DNA of 64,000 bases from Candidatus Obscuribacter sp. GTDB taxonomy: Bacteria > Cyanobacteriota > Vampirovibrionia > Obscuribacterales > Obscuribacteraceae. The first letter of the stretch is position 1. Every line of letters starts with the position of its first letter. Below the pieces are notes generated by a model. That model was given only the letters and a program-made list of their open reading frames with translations. It was not told the DNA's origin and ran no database searches. Shown in pieces: positions 1 through 8,157 of the stretch. Location of the stretch: positions 682,001 to 746,000 of the forward strand of contig JADKDV010000001.1 in NCBI GenBank assembly GCA_016718315.1. Direction: 5' to 3'. A program made the position numbers and the translations under genes.

Positions 1-297
1 GTCTTTAAGTTTGTTGTAAATCTCATTGGACTTGCCGACATAACCCTTATATAGCTTGAGGTGCTGCTCAATCTGGCTGGATGAGAGACCTGGCATATTT
101 TTGGTAACCAGTGCACCAAAGTCTTTGGCGCTATATGGCTCGGCACTTACAACTTTTTGTTCGGCTGCTTTGGCAGCGCCAACGGTAGCAATACTAGTGG
201 CGGCTACAGCGCCCAGCATCAATGCTTCTCTTCTGGTAATCAGTCCTTGCTTATGGGCCTCAAAGTTGCCCACAGTTTCTTTATCCTTAAATGCCAT
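1..297 (-). CDS. Fe/Mn superoxide dismutase-like protein with Tat-like leader, cut by the window edge
   Basis: Only the first 99 residues are inside the window; the C-terminal part lies beyond position 1. The start ATG at 297 has AAGGAG five bases upstream. Residues 19-41 look like a twin-arginine leader: TRREALML followed by a hydrophobic Ala-rich stretch ending GAAKAAE. After it, residues of the type LVTKNMPGLSSSQIEQHL then YKGYVG resemble the N-terminal helical hairpin of iron/manganese superoxide dismutases. This would place the enzyme in the periplasm, detoxifying superoxide. The metal ligands are beyond the window except possibly one His in the QHLKLY stretch, so the family call is moderate. 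It is divergent from the malic enzyme gene. Confidence 0.6.
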   Translation of the reverse strand, partial: MAFKDKETVGNFEAHKQGLITRREALMLGAVAATSIATVGAAKAAEQKVVSAEPYSAKDFGALVTKNMPGLSSSQIEQHLKLYKGYVGKSNEIYNKLKD

Positions 298-507
298 GCT
301 TGCTCCTTATCACAGAGTAAAAGAGATCCCAAAGAGATTGTGACCATCTTGAGCCATAAAAGTTCCAGCAAACTTAAATCAATTGCCAAGCAATTAAAAA
401 ACCTAGTTCAAAGCCGGAATTTTCGGCCGCTCAGCTTAACATATTCACATCGCCCAACGGTGTTGCCAAGCGCGGACCCGTAACTCAAAACCAAAAGAGA
501 ATGCATC
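298..507. other. Divergent intergenic region
   Basis: This 210-base spacer lies between the dismutase-like gene (leftward) and the malic enzyme gene (rightward), so both promoters must lie here. I see the dismutase ribosome site (AAGGAG, about 303-308) and a weak GCCG/CGGC dyad near 415-430. No promoter hexamer pair is convincing. Confidence 0.4.
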
Positions 508-1980
508 ATGTCTATTCAATCAGCCCAGACATCGGCCTCGGATAAAACCGAAAAAAACCTCAAACCAAGCGCCAGTCACAGTTTAACTCTGAGACTCAAA
601 ATCACCAATTTGCCAGGTATGTTGGGCAAAGTGACATCCTTAATTGGTGAAATCGGCGGAGATATAGGGGCGATAGATATCCACGGCTTTGAAAACGATG
701 CCATCATCCGCGATATCACGGTCAAAGTCCGTGATGCCAGCCATGGCGAAAAATTAGTACAAGACCTTAAGAACATAAAAGGTATCGAAATCGTCAACGT
801 CTCAGACAGAACCTTTTTGATGCACCTTGGTGGCAAAATCACAGTAACAAATAAAGTGCCACTCAAGACTCGCGATGACCTCTCCATGGCTTATACACCT
901 GGTGTAGCAAGAGTTTGTATGGCTATTCATAATGAGCCCGAAAACGTCTATAAACTGACTATCAAGCGCAATACTGTGGCAGTTGTATCCGATGGCACAG
1001 CAGTCTTAGGACTGGGTAATATCGGACCGGAAGCAGCGCTTCCTGTGATGGAAGGCAAGGCCATGCTCTTTAAGGAGTTTGGCAAAATCGATGCCTTTCC
1101 TATCTGTCTAGCCACTCAAGACACCGAAGAAATCATCAAAGCCTGCAAATATATTGCCCCTGTATTTGGTGGCATAAATCTAGAGGATATTTCAGCACCA
1201 CGCTGTTTTGAAATCGAAGAAAGACTAAAAAAAGAACTGGATATTCCAGTATTTCATGATGACCAGCACGGTACGGCTGTCGTGGTCCTGGCAGCACTGA
1301 TAAACGCCACCAAAATAGTCAAAAAAGAAATGGCTAACCTCAAAGTAATAGTTAGCGGTGTAGGCGCGGCTGGTGTGGCATGCTCCAAAATTTTGATCAA
1401 TGCCGGCGTCAAAAATATTATTGGTTTTGACCGCACTGGCGCTATCTACAAAGGCCGCGACAATATGAACTTTATGAAAGACTGGTTTGCCGAGCATACC
1501 AATCCCACAGGGTTCAAAGGTTCAATAGAAGATGCCCTGGAAGGTGCTGACCTCTATATGGGCTTATCCGGTCCAGGCACAATACAAGCGATTTCACTCA
1601 AAAAGATGGCTAAAGATGCCATTGTCTTTGCCATGGCTAACCCGGTACCTGAGGTGATGCCAGAAGAAGCAGCTCCTTATGTGCGGATTATGGCCACTGG
1701 ACGCTCTGACTATCCAAACCAGATTAACAACGTCCTTTGCTTCCCCGGTATCTTTAGAGGTGCCCTCGATTGCCATGCTAGAGACATCAACGAAGAGATG
1801 AAACTGGCAGCAGCCTATGCCATCGCCTCCTGTGTTGCCGACTCTGAGCTAAACGAGGATTACATCATCCCTGGTGTATTTAATCCGACAGTGGCCCAAA
1901 AGGTAGCCGAGGCAGTCACCGAAGCCGCCATGAAGACCGGAGTAGCTCGCCGCTATAAGAGTGACGAATACAATCAATAA
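508..1980 (+). CDS. NAD(P)-dependent malic enzyme with N-terminal ACT domain
   Basis: This cytosolic enzyme oxidatively decarboxylates malate to pyruvate. The 490-residue protein has an ACT-type regulatory fold at about residues 25-100 (LRLKITNLPGMLGKVTSLIG), then the malic enzyme N-terminal domain with YTPGVARVC near residue 128. The Rossmann domain follows, with VSGVGAAGVACSKIL around residue 283. The catalytic core without the extra domain is usually about 390-430 residues, so the ACT domain explains the length. Such ACT-malic enzymes are known from several bacteria and suggest allosteric control by a small ligand, which cannot be named from sequence. The start has AAGAGA seven bases upstream. 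It appears to be a single-gene unit. Confidence in the family is high; cofactor preference is not resolved. Confidence 0.93.
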   Translation: MSIQSAQTSASDKTEKNLKPSASHSLTLRLKITNLPGMLGKVTSLIGEIGGDIGAIDIHGFENDAIIRDITVKVRDASHGEKLVQDLKNIKGIEIVNVSDRTFLMHLGGKITVTNKVPLKTRDDLSMAYTPGVARVCMAIHNEPENVYKLTIKRNTVAVVSDGTAVLGLGNIGPEAALPVMEGKAMLFKEFGKIDAFPICLATQDTEEIIKACKYIAPVFGGINLEDISAPRCFEIEERLKKELDIPVFHDDQHGTAVVVLAALINATKIVKKEMANLKVIVSGVGAAGVACSKILINAGVKNIIGFDRTGAIYKGRDNMNFMKDWFAEHTNPTGFKGSIEDALEGADLYMGLSGPGTIQAISLKKMAKDAIVFAMANPVPEVMPEEAAPYVRIMATGRSDYPNQINNVLCFPGIFRGALDCHARDINEEMKLAAAYAIASCVADSELNEDYIIPGVFNPTVAQKVAEAVTEAAMKTGVARRYKSDEYNQ

Positions 1981-2005
1981 GTATTGGTCTAAGTGGGTTT
2001 ATAAA

Positions 2006-2049
2006 CTCGGCTAATCTGGTAGGTATTTAACTAGCCAACATTAGCCGAG
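2006..2049 (+). promoter_or_regulatory. Perfect 10-bp inverted repeat that would pair with the ribosome site of the next gene
   Basis: CTCGGCTAAT (2006-2015) is exactly complementary to ATTAGCCGAG (2040-2049). The right arm runs into the Shine-Dalgarno GAGGTG (2047-2052) of the small gene starting at 2059. In RNA the hairpin would bury the first bases of the ribosome site. There is no U-run after it, so it does not look like a terminator for the malic enzyme gene. Confidence 0.6.
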
Positions 2050-2058
2050 GTGAATTTC

Positions 2059-2361
2059 ATGTCAGTAGATAAGCAGCGCAAACAAAGGGAAGAAGAAGCT
2101 CTCCGTCGCGCTGACCAAGAACGTGCCGAAAGACGCCGCCGTGAAGAAATGGACAATCGGCGCCAGAAAGAAGAGTACGAAAGACGCCGCTGGGATGAAA
2201 TGGTACGAGAAAAACAATTGGCCAAAGTAGCAATGGAGGCTAAGGCCGCCGAAGCAAAACAAGACTCCTTTATGAAAGAGCTTGAGATCAAAAAAGAGAA
2301 CGAAGACCAGGCCACTCTCAACGATACGGCGGCTAGCAATCAAAAGCCTACCAGTACTTAA
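2059..2361 (+). CDS. Small highly charged coiled-coil protein of unknown function
   Basis: I do not recognise this protein of about 100 residues. It is dominated by Arg, Glu and Lys in a helical pattern (REEEALRRADQERAERRR and similar) and should form a single long coiled coil or charged helix. It has no signal peptide and no membrane segment. The chosen start ATG at 2059 has GAGGTG six bases upstream; an in-frame GTG at 2050 overlaps that ribosome site and is less likely. Its ribosome site falls in a perfect inverted repeat (2006-2049), suggesting translational control. It ends just where the convergent RmlD-like gene ends, with a few bases of overlap. Composition argues for a real gene, but without homologues in view this is not certain. 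Confidence 0.6.
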   Translation: MSVDKQRKQREEEALRRADQERAERRRREEMDNRRQKEEYERRRWDEMVREKQLAKVAMEAKAAEAKQDSFMKELEIKKENEDQATLNDTAASNQKPTST

Positions 2362-3233
2362 GGCGCCAGTTTGCGCTGCAAGGTCTTGAGCCCGGCTTTA
2401 TAGTCGGATATACGACCCTGGTGAATATCGAGCACTTTGTCCATTACAAGCCCGGCATTGAGCGGCCTTTTTGCTGCCTGTGCCAGGCTTTCTGTTTTTA
2501 CAGGCTCAATCAGACTCTCATCCAGACCAAAGACATAGGCAGCTTCGCGGGCAAACTCATAACGCGAGACCCGTCCTGTGCCAGCCACATTATAAATACC
2601 ATCACGGTCTCTCTGAGCTAAGAGCACACTGACATTTGCTAACTCACTCGATAAAGTGGGATTGCCTACTTGATCGTCAGGTACTTTGACTGTCTCATTA
2701 TTAAGCAGACTCTTGAGTAAACGGATAACAAAGTTTTTGCCCTGCCACTCCACACCATAGACAACTGTGGTGCGAATCACCAGATTGGCAGCCTGAGCCA
2801 GACAGGCATTTTCGGCTGCCAGTTTATGTTGACCGTAAACACTGACCGGATTTGTTTTATCGGTCTCCTTGTAGGGACCACCTACACCATCAAAAACATA
2901 ATCAGAAGAAAAATAAACCACCTTACTGCGGCTCTTGAGGGCAGCTTCAAAGACATTGATAGCGCCCTGGACATTGACCCGGTACGAAAGCTCCGGGTCA
3001 CGCTCGCAACCGTCCACATTGGTATAAGAGCTGGGCAAATAAATGGTTTTTGGTTTGAGCCGGCCAATCAGCTCATTAACTTGCTCTTTATCACTTATAT
3101 CAAGATGAGTCAGCGGAAAGTGGGGTGGATTGTGAGAAGTATAAGTACCGACAACTTCGCACTCTTCACTCTTAAGATAATCAACAATCGCTCCTCCGAC
3201 TTGGCCGGAGGCACCAATCACCAGATCTGTCAT
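2358..3233 (-). CDS. RmlD-like NAD(P)-dependent sugar reductase (SDR family)
   Basis: This is an extended short-chain dehydrogenase similar to dTDP-4-dehydrorhamnose reductase, which reduces a 4-keto nucleotide sugar. Visible features are the nucleotide-binding GASGQVGGAIV at the N-terminus, SSDYVFDG near the middle and the catalytic YGQHK (Tyr-x-x-x-Lys). Its 291 residues match the family. The start ATG at 3231-3233 overlaps the stop of the upstream gene as ATGA, which indicates translational coupling; a start six codons earlier is possible but unlikely. It is the last gene of a leftward rfbF-RmlC-like-RmlD-like unit. Because the nucleotidyltransferase in the unit is the CTP-glucose type, the substrate may be a CDP- rather than a dTDP-sugar. 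Confidence 0.85.
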   Translation of the reverse strand: MTDLVIGASGQVGGAIVDYLKSEECEVVGTYTSHNPPHFPLTHLDISDKEQVNELIGRLKPKTIYLPSSYTNVDGCERDPELSYRVNVQGAINVFEAALKSRSKVVYFSSDYVFDGVGGPYKETDKTNPVSVYGQHKLAAENACLAQAANLVIRTTVVYGVEWQGKNFVIRLLKSLLNNETVKVPDDQVGNPTLSSELANVSVLLAQRDRDGIYNVAGTGRVSRYEFAREAAYVFGLDESLIEPVKTESLAQAAKRPLNAGLVMDKVLDIHQGRISDYKAGLKTLQRKLAP

Positions 3234-3688
3234 TTGTTGACTAAAGCCCAATCATAAGGGATAGGATTTTTGTCAGGGCTGAGACGTTTAATCTCATCGA
3301 CTTGATCTACGTGACTGGCCAGATTTGCCACCAGAGATGGTGTGGTACCGACACCCTTAAAACCATTCCAAACATTGGGTGGCACCTGGACAAGCTTGTA
3401 GTCACCTTCACCCATAAAGATTTCCTGGACCACTCCTTTTGTGGGAGAGCCTTCGCGTTCATCAAAGAGCACAAGTTTAATAGTGCCTGTAACCACAGCA
3501 TAGTTAAGAGTCATGATGCTGTGAATATGCCAACCTTTGACTACGCCAGGATAGACTTGACTGAAATAAATCTCGCCAAAGCCACTAAAGAGCGGGTCAT
3601 CAGCCCTCATCATATGCATGATTTTGCCGCGCTCATCGACAATCTGTCTGAGCTTTTTAATTACAACACCATCAATCATATCTGCCAT
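3230..3688 (-). CDS. RmlC-like cupin, nucleotide-sugar 3,5-epimerase family
   Basis: This protein of about 152 residues has the cupin fold of the dTDP-4-dehydrorhamnose 3,5-epimerase family. GVVKGWHIHS corresponds to the conserved active-site histidine strand, and VPPNVWNGFKG to the later conserved turn. At about 150 residues it is shorter than classical RmlC (about 180). The start at 3688 (MADMIDG) follows the rfbF stop by only a couple of bases; an upstream in-frame start would overlap rfbF by 40 bases. It is coupled to the RmlD-like gene by an ATGA overlap. It probably epimerises a 4-keto-6-deoxyhexose for surface polysaccharide synthesis. Confidence 0.8.
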   Translation of the reverse strand: MADMIDGVVIKKLRQIVDERGKIMHMMRADDPLFSGFGEIYFSQVYPGVVKGWHIHSIMTLNYAVVTGTIKLVLFDEREGSPTKGVVQEIFMGEGDYKLVQVPPNVWNGFKGVGTTPSLVANLASHVDQVDEIKRLSPDKNPIPYDWALVNK

Positions 3689-3690
3689 AT

Positions 3691-4476
3691 TTATTTCCAG
3701 AGCCGCCAGGGAGCTTCGTCTTGTGCCCATAGCTTTTGCAATGTCTCGACATCACGCATGGTGTCCATACATTGCCAGAAGCCATGATGAAGATATGAAC
3801 TCAATTCATTTTCTTGAGCCAGCTGTATTAAAGGCTCACGCTCAAAAATCGATGTCTCATCGGTCATATAGTCTCTAACAGATGGCTCCAGTACAAAAAA
3901 GCCACCATTGATCCAGCCGCTATGAGTTTGTGGTTTTTCTTCAAAGCGCGAGACTGTTCGATTCTCGCCCTGGTTGTCAAAGTATATTTCACCAAACCTG
4001 GCAGGCGGTCTGACAGCGGTAACTGTCGCCTTTTTACCCTGTTTTTTATGCAAAGCTACTACTGCATTGATATCTACATCGGCTACGCCATCGCCATAGG
4101 TGACAAGAAACGGCTCATCTCCTATATATTGAGAAGCGGCTTTGATACGACCACCAGTCATGGCATTAACGCCAGTATCAATCAGGTGAACAGTCCAATC
4201 TTCAACATCGGCGTCATGGCTGACAGTGACGGCACCTGTCCTGGTTTTGACAATTAAGTCACTGTCTCTGTGGCGGTAATTAAGGAAGTATTCCTTGATT
4301 ACTCCACCCTTATAGCCAAGAGCAATGACAAACTCTTTGAAGCCGAAATGCGAATACAGCTTCATAATGTGCCAGATTATCGGGCGACCCCCGATTTCCA
4401 CCATGGGTTTGGGTTTGACTTGCGTTTCTTCTTGCAAACGCGTGCCGAGCCCGCCGGCTAGTATTACAACTTTCAC
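3691..4476 (-). CDS. rfbF: Glucose-1-phosphate cytidylyltransferase
   Basis: This enzyme joins CTP and glucose-1-phosphate to make CDP-glucose, the entry step to CDP-3,6-dideoxyhexoses. The 261 residues match RfbF length. The N-terminus carries the nucleotidyltransferase signature LAGGLGTRLQEET followed by KPKPMVEIGGRPIIWHIM. VTYGDGVADVD is the metal-binding strand. The start is GTG at 4476 with AGGATCTCGG just upstream. It heads a leftward three-gene unit and is divergent from rfbH, which acts later in the same pathway. The CDP-glucose 4,6-dehydratase that should link them is not in this window. Confidence 0.93.
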   Translation of the reverse strand: MKVVILAGGLGTRLQEETQVKPKPMVEIGGRPIIWHIMKLYSHFGFKEFVIALGYKGGVIKEYFLNYRHRDSDLIVKTRTGAVTVSHDADVEDWTVHLIDTGVNAMTGGRIKAASQYIGDEPFLVTYGDGVADVDINAVVALHKKQGKKATVTAVRPPARFGEIYFDNQGENRTVSRFEEKPQTHSGWINGGFFVLEPSVRDYMTDETSIFEREPLIQLAQENELSSYLHHGFWQCMDTMRDVETLQKLWAQDEAPWRLWK

Positions 4477-4558
4477 CCGAGATCCTTATCCAACAGACAA
4501 TTTAGCGCTCAGGGTTATAATTATAGCTCTTTATCCTGGGTATCCTCGTAGACAAAAA
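4477..4558. promoter_or_regulatory. Divergent promoter region rfbF / rfbH
   Basis: This 82-base spacer separates the two divergent CDP-sugar genes. It contains TTATAATTATA (about 4514-4524), which can serve as a -10 box in either direction. No strong -35 partner stands out. Divergence from one short region would co-regulate the two halves of the pathway. Confidence 0.4.
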
Positions 4559-5878
4559 ATGTCAAACAGCAAAGCCGACCAACTCCGTCAACAAATCCTT
4601 GATCTTGTTGGCCAATATCAAAAGCTCAACTGGCCCCAAAAGGACTTTGCCGAGGGTGATTTTATTCCCTATGCAGGACGCATCTTTGACGAGCACGAGC
4701 TTGTCAATCTGGTCGATGCCTCGCTAGATTTCTGGCTGACCACAGGCCGATTTGCCAAGCAATTTGAGACCGAATTCGCCGCTTATCTGGGCAGACTCTA
4801 CGCTATCCTCTGTAATTCGGGCTCGAGCGCTAACTTACTGGCCATCTCAGCCCTCACCTCTCCGCGCCTGAGAGACAAACAACTCAAGAGCGGTGACGAA
4901 ATCATCACTGTGGCGGCTGGTTTTCCCACAACTGTGGCGCCTATAGTACAAAACAACCTGGTGCCTGTCTTTATCGACGTCGACTTGCCGACACTAAATG
5001 CCGATACCAGCTATCTAGAAGAAGCCCTGAGCGAACGCACTCGCGCTATTGTCCTGGCGCACACACTGGGTAATCCCTTTGATCTTGATAAGGTCATGGC
5101 TTTTGCCCACCGCCACAATCTCTTTGTCATCGAGGACAACTGTGACGCCCTCGGCAGCCTCTACCGCGGCAAATTGACCGGCACCTTTGGCAATCTGGCT
5201 ACCACAAGCTTTTATCCAGCCCATCACATCACTATGGGTGAAGGCGGCTGTGTCACCACATCTGATGCTCAGTTTAAGTTGATAGTCGAATCTCTCAGAG
5301 ACTGGGGACGTGACTGTTATTGCGACCCGGGTAAAGACAATACCTGCGGCAAGCGCTTTGGCTGGCAGCTTGGAGCCTTACCGCAAGGCTATGATCACAA
5401 ATACATCTACTCTCATTTGGGCTACAACCTCAAGCTAACTGACATGCAAGCGGCTATCGGCGTAGCTCAGTTGCAAAAACTGCCTGGTTTTATCAAAGCA
5501 CGTAGACATAACTGGAATTTACTTAAAAAAGGTCTGTCCGAATTTACAAGAGAGCATTTGATTTTGCCTGAAGCCACCGTAGGTAGTGAACCGAGCTGGT
5601 TTGGTTTTCCTATTACAGTCAGAGACGATGCCCCTTTTACAAGATCTGCACTGGTGCAACATTTAGAAGCTCACAAAGTAGCCACAAGACATATTTTTGG
5701 TGGCAATATGCTCAGACAACCGGCCTTTATGCAAGTCACGCACCGCTCTATTGGGGAGTTACCCAATACAGATAGAGTGATGAATAACTCTTTTGTAGTT
5801 GGCGTTTACCCGGGCATAAACGATGACAGTGCAGCCTACATGGTCGACGTCTTTGCCAAGTTTTTTGCTGCTCTATAA
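4559..5878 (+). CDS. rfbH: CDP-4-dehydro-6-deoxyglucose 3-dehydrase (RfbH/E1 type)
   Basis: This PMP-dependent, [2Fe-2S] enzyme removes the C3 hydroxyl of CDP-4-keto-6-deoxyglucose. The protein is 439 residues, like known E1 enzymes. The usual PLP lysine is replaced by histidine in YPAHHITMGEGG (His222 or 223), the hallmark that separates E1 from aminotransferases. The iron-sulfur ligands fit C-x57-C-x-C-x7-C exactly: Cys195 in DNCDALG, then Cys253, 255 and 263 in DCYCDPGKDNTC. The start ATG at 4559 (MSNSKADQ) fits the family N-terminus; upstream in-frame codons run through the rfbF gene and are not coding. It ends one base before the convergent TPR gene. Confidence 0.95.
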   Translation: MSNSKADQLRQQILDLVGQYQKLNWPQKDFAEGDFIPYAGRIFDEHELVNLVDASLDFWLTTGRFAKQFETEFAAYLGRLYAILCNSGSSANLLAISALTSPRLRDKQLKSGDEIITVAAGFPTTVAPIVQNNLVPVFIDVDLPTLNADTSYLEEALSERTRAIVLAHTLGNPFDLDKVMAFAHRHNLFVIEDNCDALGSLYRGKLTGTFGNLATTSFYPAHHITMGEGGCVTTSDAQFKLIVESLRDWGRDCYCDPGKDNTCGKRFGWQLGALPQGYDHKYIYSHLGYNLKLTDMQAAIGVAQLQKLPGFIKARRHNWNLLKKGLSEFTREHLILPEATVGSEPSWFGFPITVRDDAPFTRSALVQHLEAHKVATRHIFGGNMLRQPAFMQVTHRSIGELPNTDRVMNNSFVVGVYPGINDDSAAYMVDVFAKFFAAL

Positions 5879-7780
5879 TCAGCTGGCGGCACTAGCCATT
5901 TGCGCTTTGAGTCCATCAATGCGCTCATGTATGCGCTCAGCTTTTTGCTTGCGATCCGTATCATCTTCTTGCATGTAGTTGTTTTGACCATCTTCACTAT
6001 TAATGGCAACATCCTCAAAGAGATTGACACACATCTCCTGGGCGCTCTCCATAAAGATCTCGGACTCACCCTGGTCATGCTGAATCAAACAAACCTCAGC
6101 CAGACTCAAAAGCACATCAATCATATGCTCGTGTTCTGAGGGATAAACTTTGTACTGTACTTCCAAAATTTGACGATAACATTCCTCGGCCAGATCAAAA
6201 CGCTCCATAGCCTTATAGACTCGCGCCAAAAGCTCAATAGGTGCCACAGTCTCCAGCGAGGCATCACCAAACAAATCGAGCGACACATCCACCAGCTTGG
6301 CACCGGCCGAGGCAGCCTTAGTATAGTTACCAGCCTTGCTAAAAACATCCACCAGTTGTTTGAGGATGGGCAAGCCGACAGCCTTGCGACTGAGCCCCAT
6401 CTCATCGAGACAGGAGAGCACTTCTGCTGCCAAAAAGGACTTATGGTCTTTACTCAATCGACCGGATTCTAATTGATTCATCAATGCCACAATAGTAGCA
6501 AGTGCTGTATTAGCATCGCTTTCGCGCTCGGAGAGATGGAGCAGGCAAAGCAGCACACCTTCTTTTTCGGCAGCTTCTTTGAGGGGACTATCCGGCGCAT
6601 TAAGACCACTGCTCAAAAACTCGATAATCTCTGGTCCAAAATAACTAAACTGCTCACGTTTTTCGCTGGCAGCTTGAGCCCTTACTATAAAGCGCAAGGC
6701 TCTATTCAGCCCAGCCCAGGCCCGGTTACAGTGGTCACCATTGTATGAGAGCAAGCGACAGAGCAAAATCGTACGCATATAAAGGATAGAAGCACAGGCA
6801 TAGCGCTCATCTTGCAGATAATATTCAGCCAGATTAAAGCAGCTCAAACCTGGCTCTAATGGTGGTGCACTCTTTAATGTTTCCAAATGAGTATCACAGC
6901 CCATTGCCAGTGCTTGTGCTACTTCTTCTCGACCAGCTTCATTGAGGACACGAGCCAGCCCACCCGATACAAAAAACAGACCTTCATGATCTTCTTTGCC
7001 ACCAATGGCAAAACTGAGACGGGCAGCTTGATAGAGTTGCTCAGCTAGTTTGTGATCATTACCGGCAAAGCTCAGCTCAGCACCAGCCAAAAGGGCCCAG
7101 CCGGCCACATCCGATACCACTCCGTGATCTGCTAACTCTTTGAGCAACATCCAGCTATTGACGCTGGGGTAAGCCACGGCCAACTTGCCCAGAGTAGGTA
7201 TATCGAGCACTGTATCGAGGGAGGAGAGCAAGCATTTGCGCCTGTCTTCAGCACTCTCCAGACTGGCAATAAAGCGATCCTGGACCGAGGCTCTAGCATA
7301 GGCACTGAGATCTGGCGCAGCTTTTGTACCCTCAACCTGACTGAGTTGGTATTTGAGATTTTCAACTTCATTGCGTAATTGATCAATCTGAGCGATAGAC
7401 TCAAGGTCCTTTAATAGCTCAGTCTGTTTACGATCAAACCGATCTACAACAGCTTTGAGTGCCCGGTCAAATTCATTGGATAAACCAGTTAGCTCTTTGT
7501 TAAACTCACTTTGCAGATTATTCTTGAGCTGACGTTCTTGCTCGCTGATTGATTCGGTAATGCCAGCCAGACTCTGAGTCCTAAATCTGGTCACAGTCTC
7601 AGACAAAAGTCCCACTTCGCGCTTGAGCGTAGCTAGATCTGCTAACGTCTGATTGCCGCCACGAGTACGCCCATGTGTCACATCCATCATGCGACGCATA
7701 CTTATATAGATGAAGATGCCATAGCAAAAGCTGGCAGCAGCGACAAGCAAAGCACAAAAAGCCAGTAATTGAGGAGTCAT
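5879..7780 (-). CDS. Membrane-anchored coiled-coil/TPR protein of the chemosensory locus
   Basis: This 633-residue protein has no recognised enzyme domain. Residues about 5-28 form one membrane segment (LLAFCALLVAAASFCYGIFIYI). Residues about 45-150 are heptad-like coiled coil rich in Glu, Lys and Leu. The remainder is all-helical with TPR-like units, such as LAEQLYQAARLSF, FDLAEECYRQILEVQYKVYP and MIDVLLSLAEVCL. This suggests an inner-membrane scaffold with a cytoplasmic interaction domain. Its start overlaps the stop of the HPt gene as ATGA, so it is translated with the phosphotransfer protein and may be its partner or an array scaffold. The function is inferred only from context. Confidence 0.7.
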   Translation of the reverse strand: MTPQLLAFCALLVAAASFCYGIFIYISMRRMMDVTHGRTRGGNQTLADLATLKREVGLLSETVTRFRTQSLAGITESISEQERQLKNNLQSEFNKELTGLSNEFDRALKAVVDRFDRKQTELLKDLESIAQIDQLRNEVENLKYQLSQVEGTKAAPDLSAYARASVQDRFIASLESAEDRRKCLLSSLDTVLDIPTLGKLAVAYPSVNSWMLLKELADHGVVSDVAGWALLAGAELSFAGNDHKLAEQLYQAARLSFAIGGKEDHEGLFFVSGGLARVLNEAGREEVAQALAMGCDTHLETLKSAPPLEPGLSCFNLAEYYLQDERYACASILYMRTILLCRLLSYNGDHCNRAWAGLNRALRFIVRAQAASEKREQFSYFGPEIIEFLSSGLNAPDSPLKEAAEKEGVLLCLLHLSERESDANTALATIVALMNQLESGRLSKDHKSFLAAEVLSCLDEMGLSRKAVGLPILKQLVDVFSKAGNYTKAASAGAKLVDVSLDLFGDASLETVAPIELLARVYKAMERFDLAEECYRQILEVQYKVYPSEHEHMIDVLLSLAEVCLIQHDQGESEIFMESAQEMCVNLFEDVAINSEDGQNNYMQEDDTDRKQKAERIHERIDGLKAQMASAAS

Positions 7781-8136
7781 TTTAAATAGCTCCTCAGATA
7801 GTCCACTAGATGATCAAAACTCTGATTGAGAGTATCAAAATGACTCTCAGCCTTTAGCCAGTTGTTACTGCGACTGATTTCTTCCATCTGGCTGGACAAC
7901 TGTTCTATTTGTTCTGCCACCACAATACGCGATGCTCCTTTGAGCATGTGCGATGTTGATTTCAGGGCTTTTTCATCACGATTAAAAATAGCCTCCTGCA
8001 TCTTTTCCATTACATCCTGAGTATCTTCCAGGTAGGCAGCGACTAGCTCACGCGCCAGATCCCGGTCAAATTGAGCTTCTAGCTCGGAGAGCTTGGCGGG
8101 TGGATTGTTTGTACCCTCTAATTCCTGGGCGGTCAT
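7777..8136 (-). CDS. Stand-alone HPt phosphotransfer protein
   Basis: This 119-residue protein is a histidine phosphotransfer domain alone. The motif TSHMLKGAS places the phospho-acceptor at His63, followed by the usual helix with EQIEQLSSQMEEI. It would carry phosphoryl groups between receiver domains, for example those of the hybrid CheA, the CheY-like protein and the two PAS-receiver proteins of this locus. It lies between the large PAS-receiver gene (22-base gap) and the TPR gene (4-base overlap). It matters here because both large PAS-receiver proteins have HPt-like C-termini that lack the histidine, which leaves this protein and the CheA P1 domain as the intact HPt modules of the locus. 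Confidence 0.88.
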   Translation of the reverse strand: MTAQELEGTNNPPAKLSELEAQFDRDLARELVAAYLEDTQDVMEKMQEAIFNRDEKALKSTSHMLKGASRIVVAEQIEQLSSQMEEISRSNNWLKAESHFDTLNQSFDHLVDYLRSYLK

Positions 8137-8157
8137 TATGATTGTTACGCTTCCTTT

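Noticed and set aside
415..430. GCCG/CGGC dyad before the malic enzyme gene as terminator
   Set aside because: Stem of four to five bases with no T-run.
3302..3787. 161-codon plus-strand frame over the RmlC-like and rfbF genes
   Set aside because: It is opposite to two recognised enzymes with overlapping start/stop coupling, and it has no recognisable domain.
4325..4558. N-terminal extension of RfbH by 78 codons
   Set aside because: These codons are antisense to rfbF, and the RfbH family starts at MSNSKADQ-like sequence.
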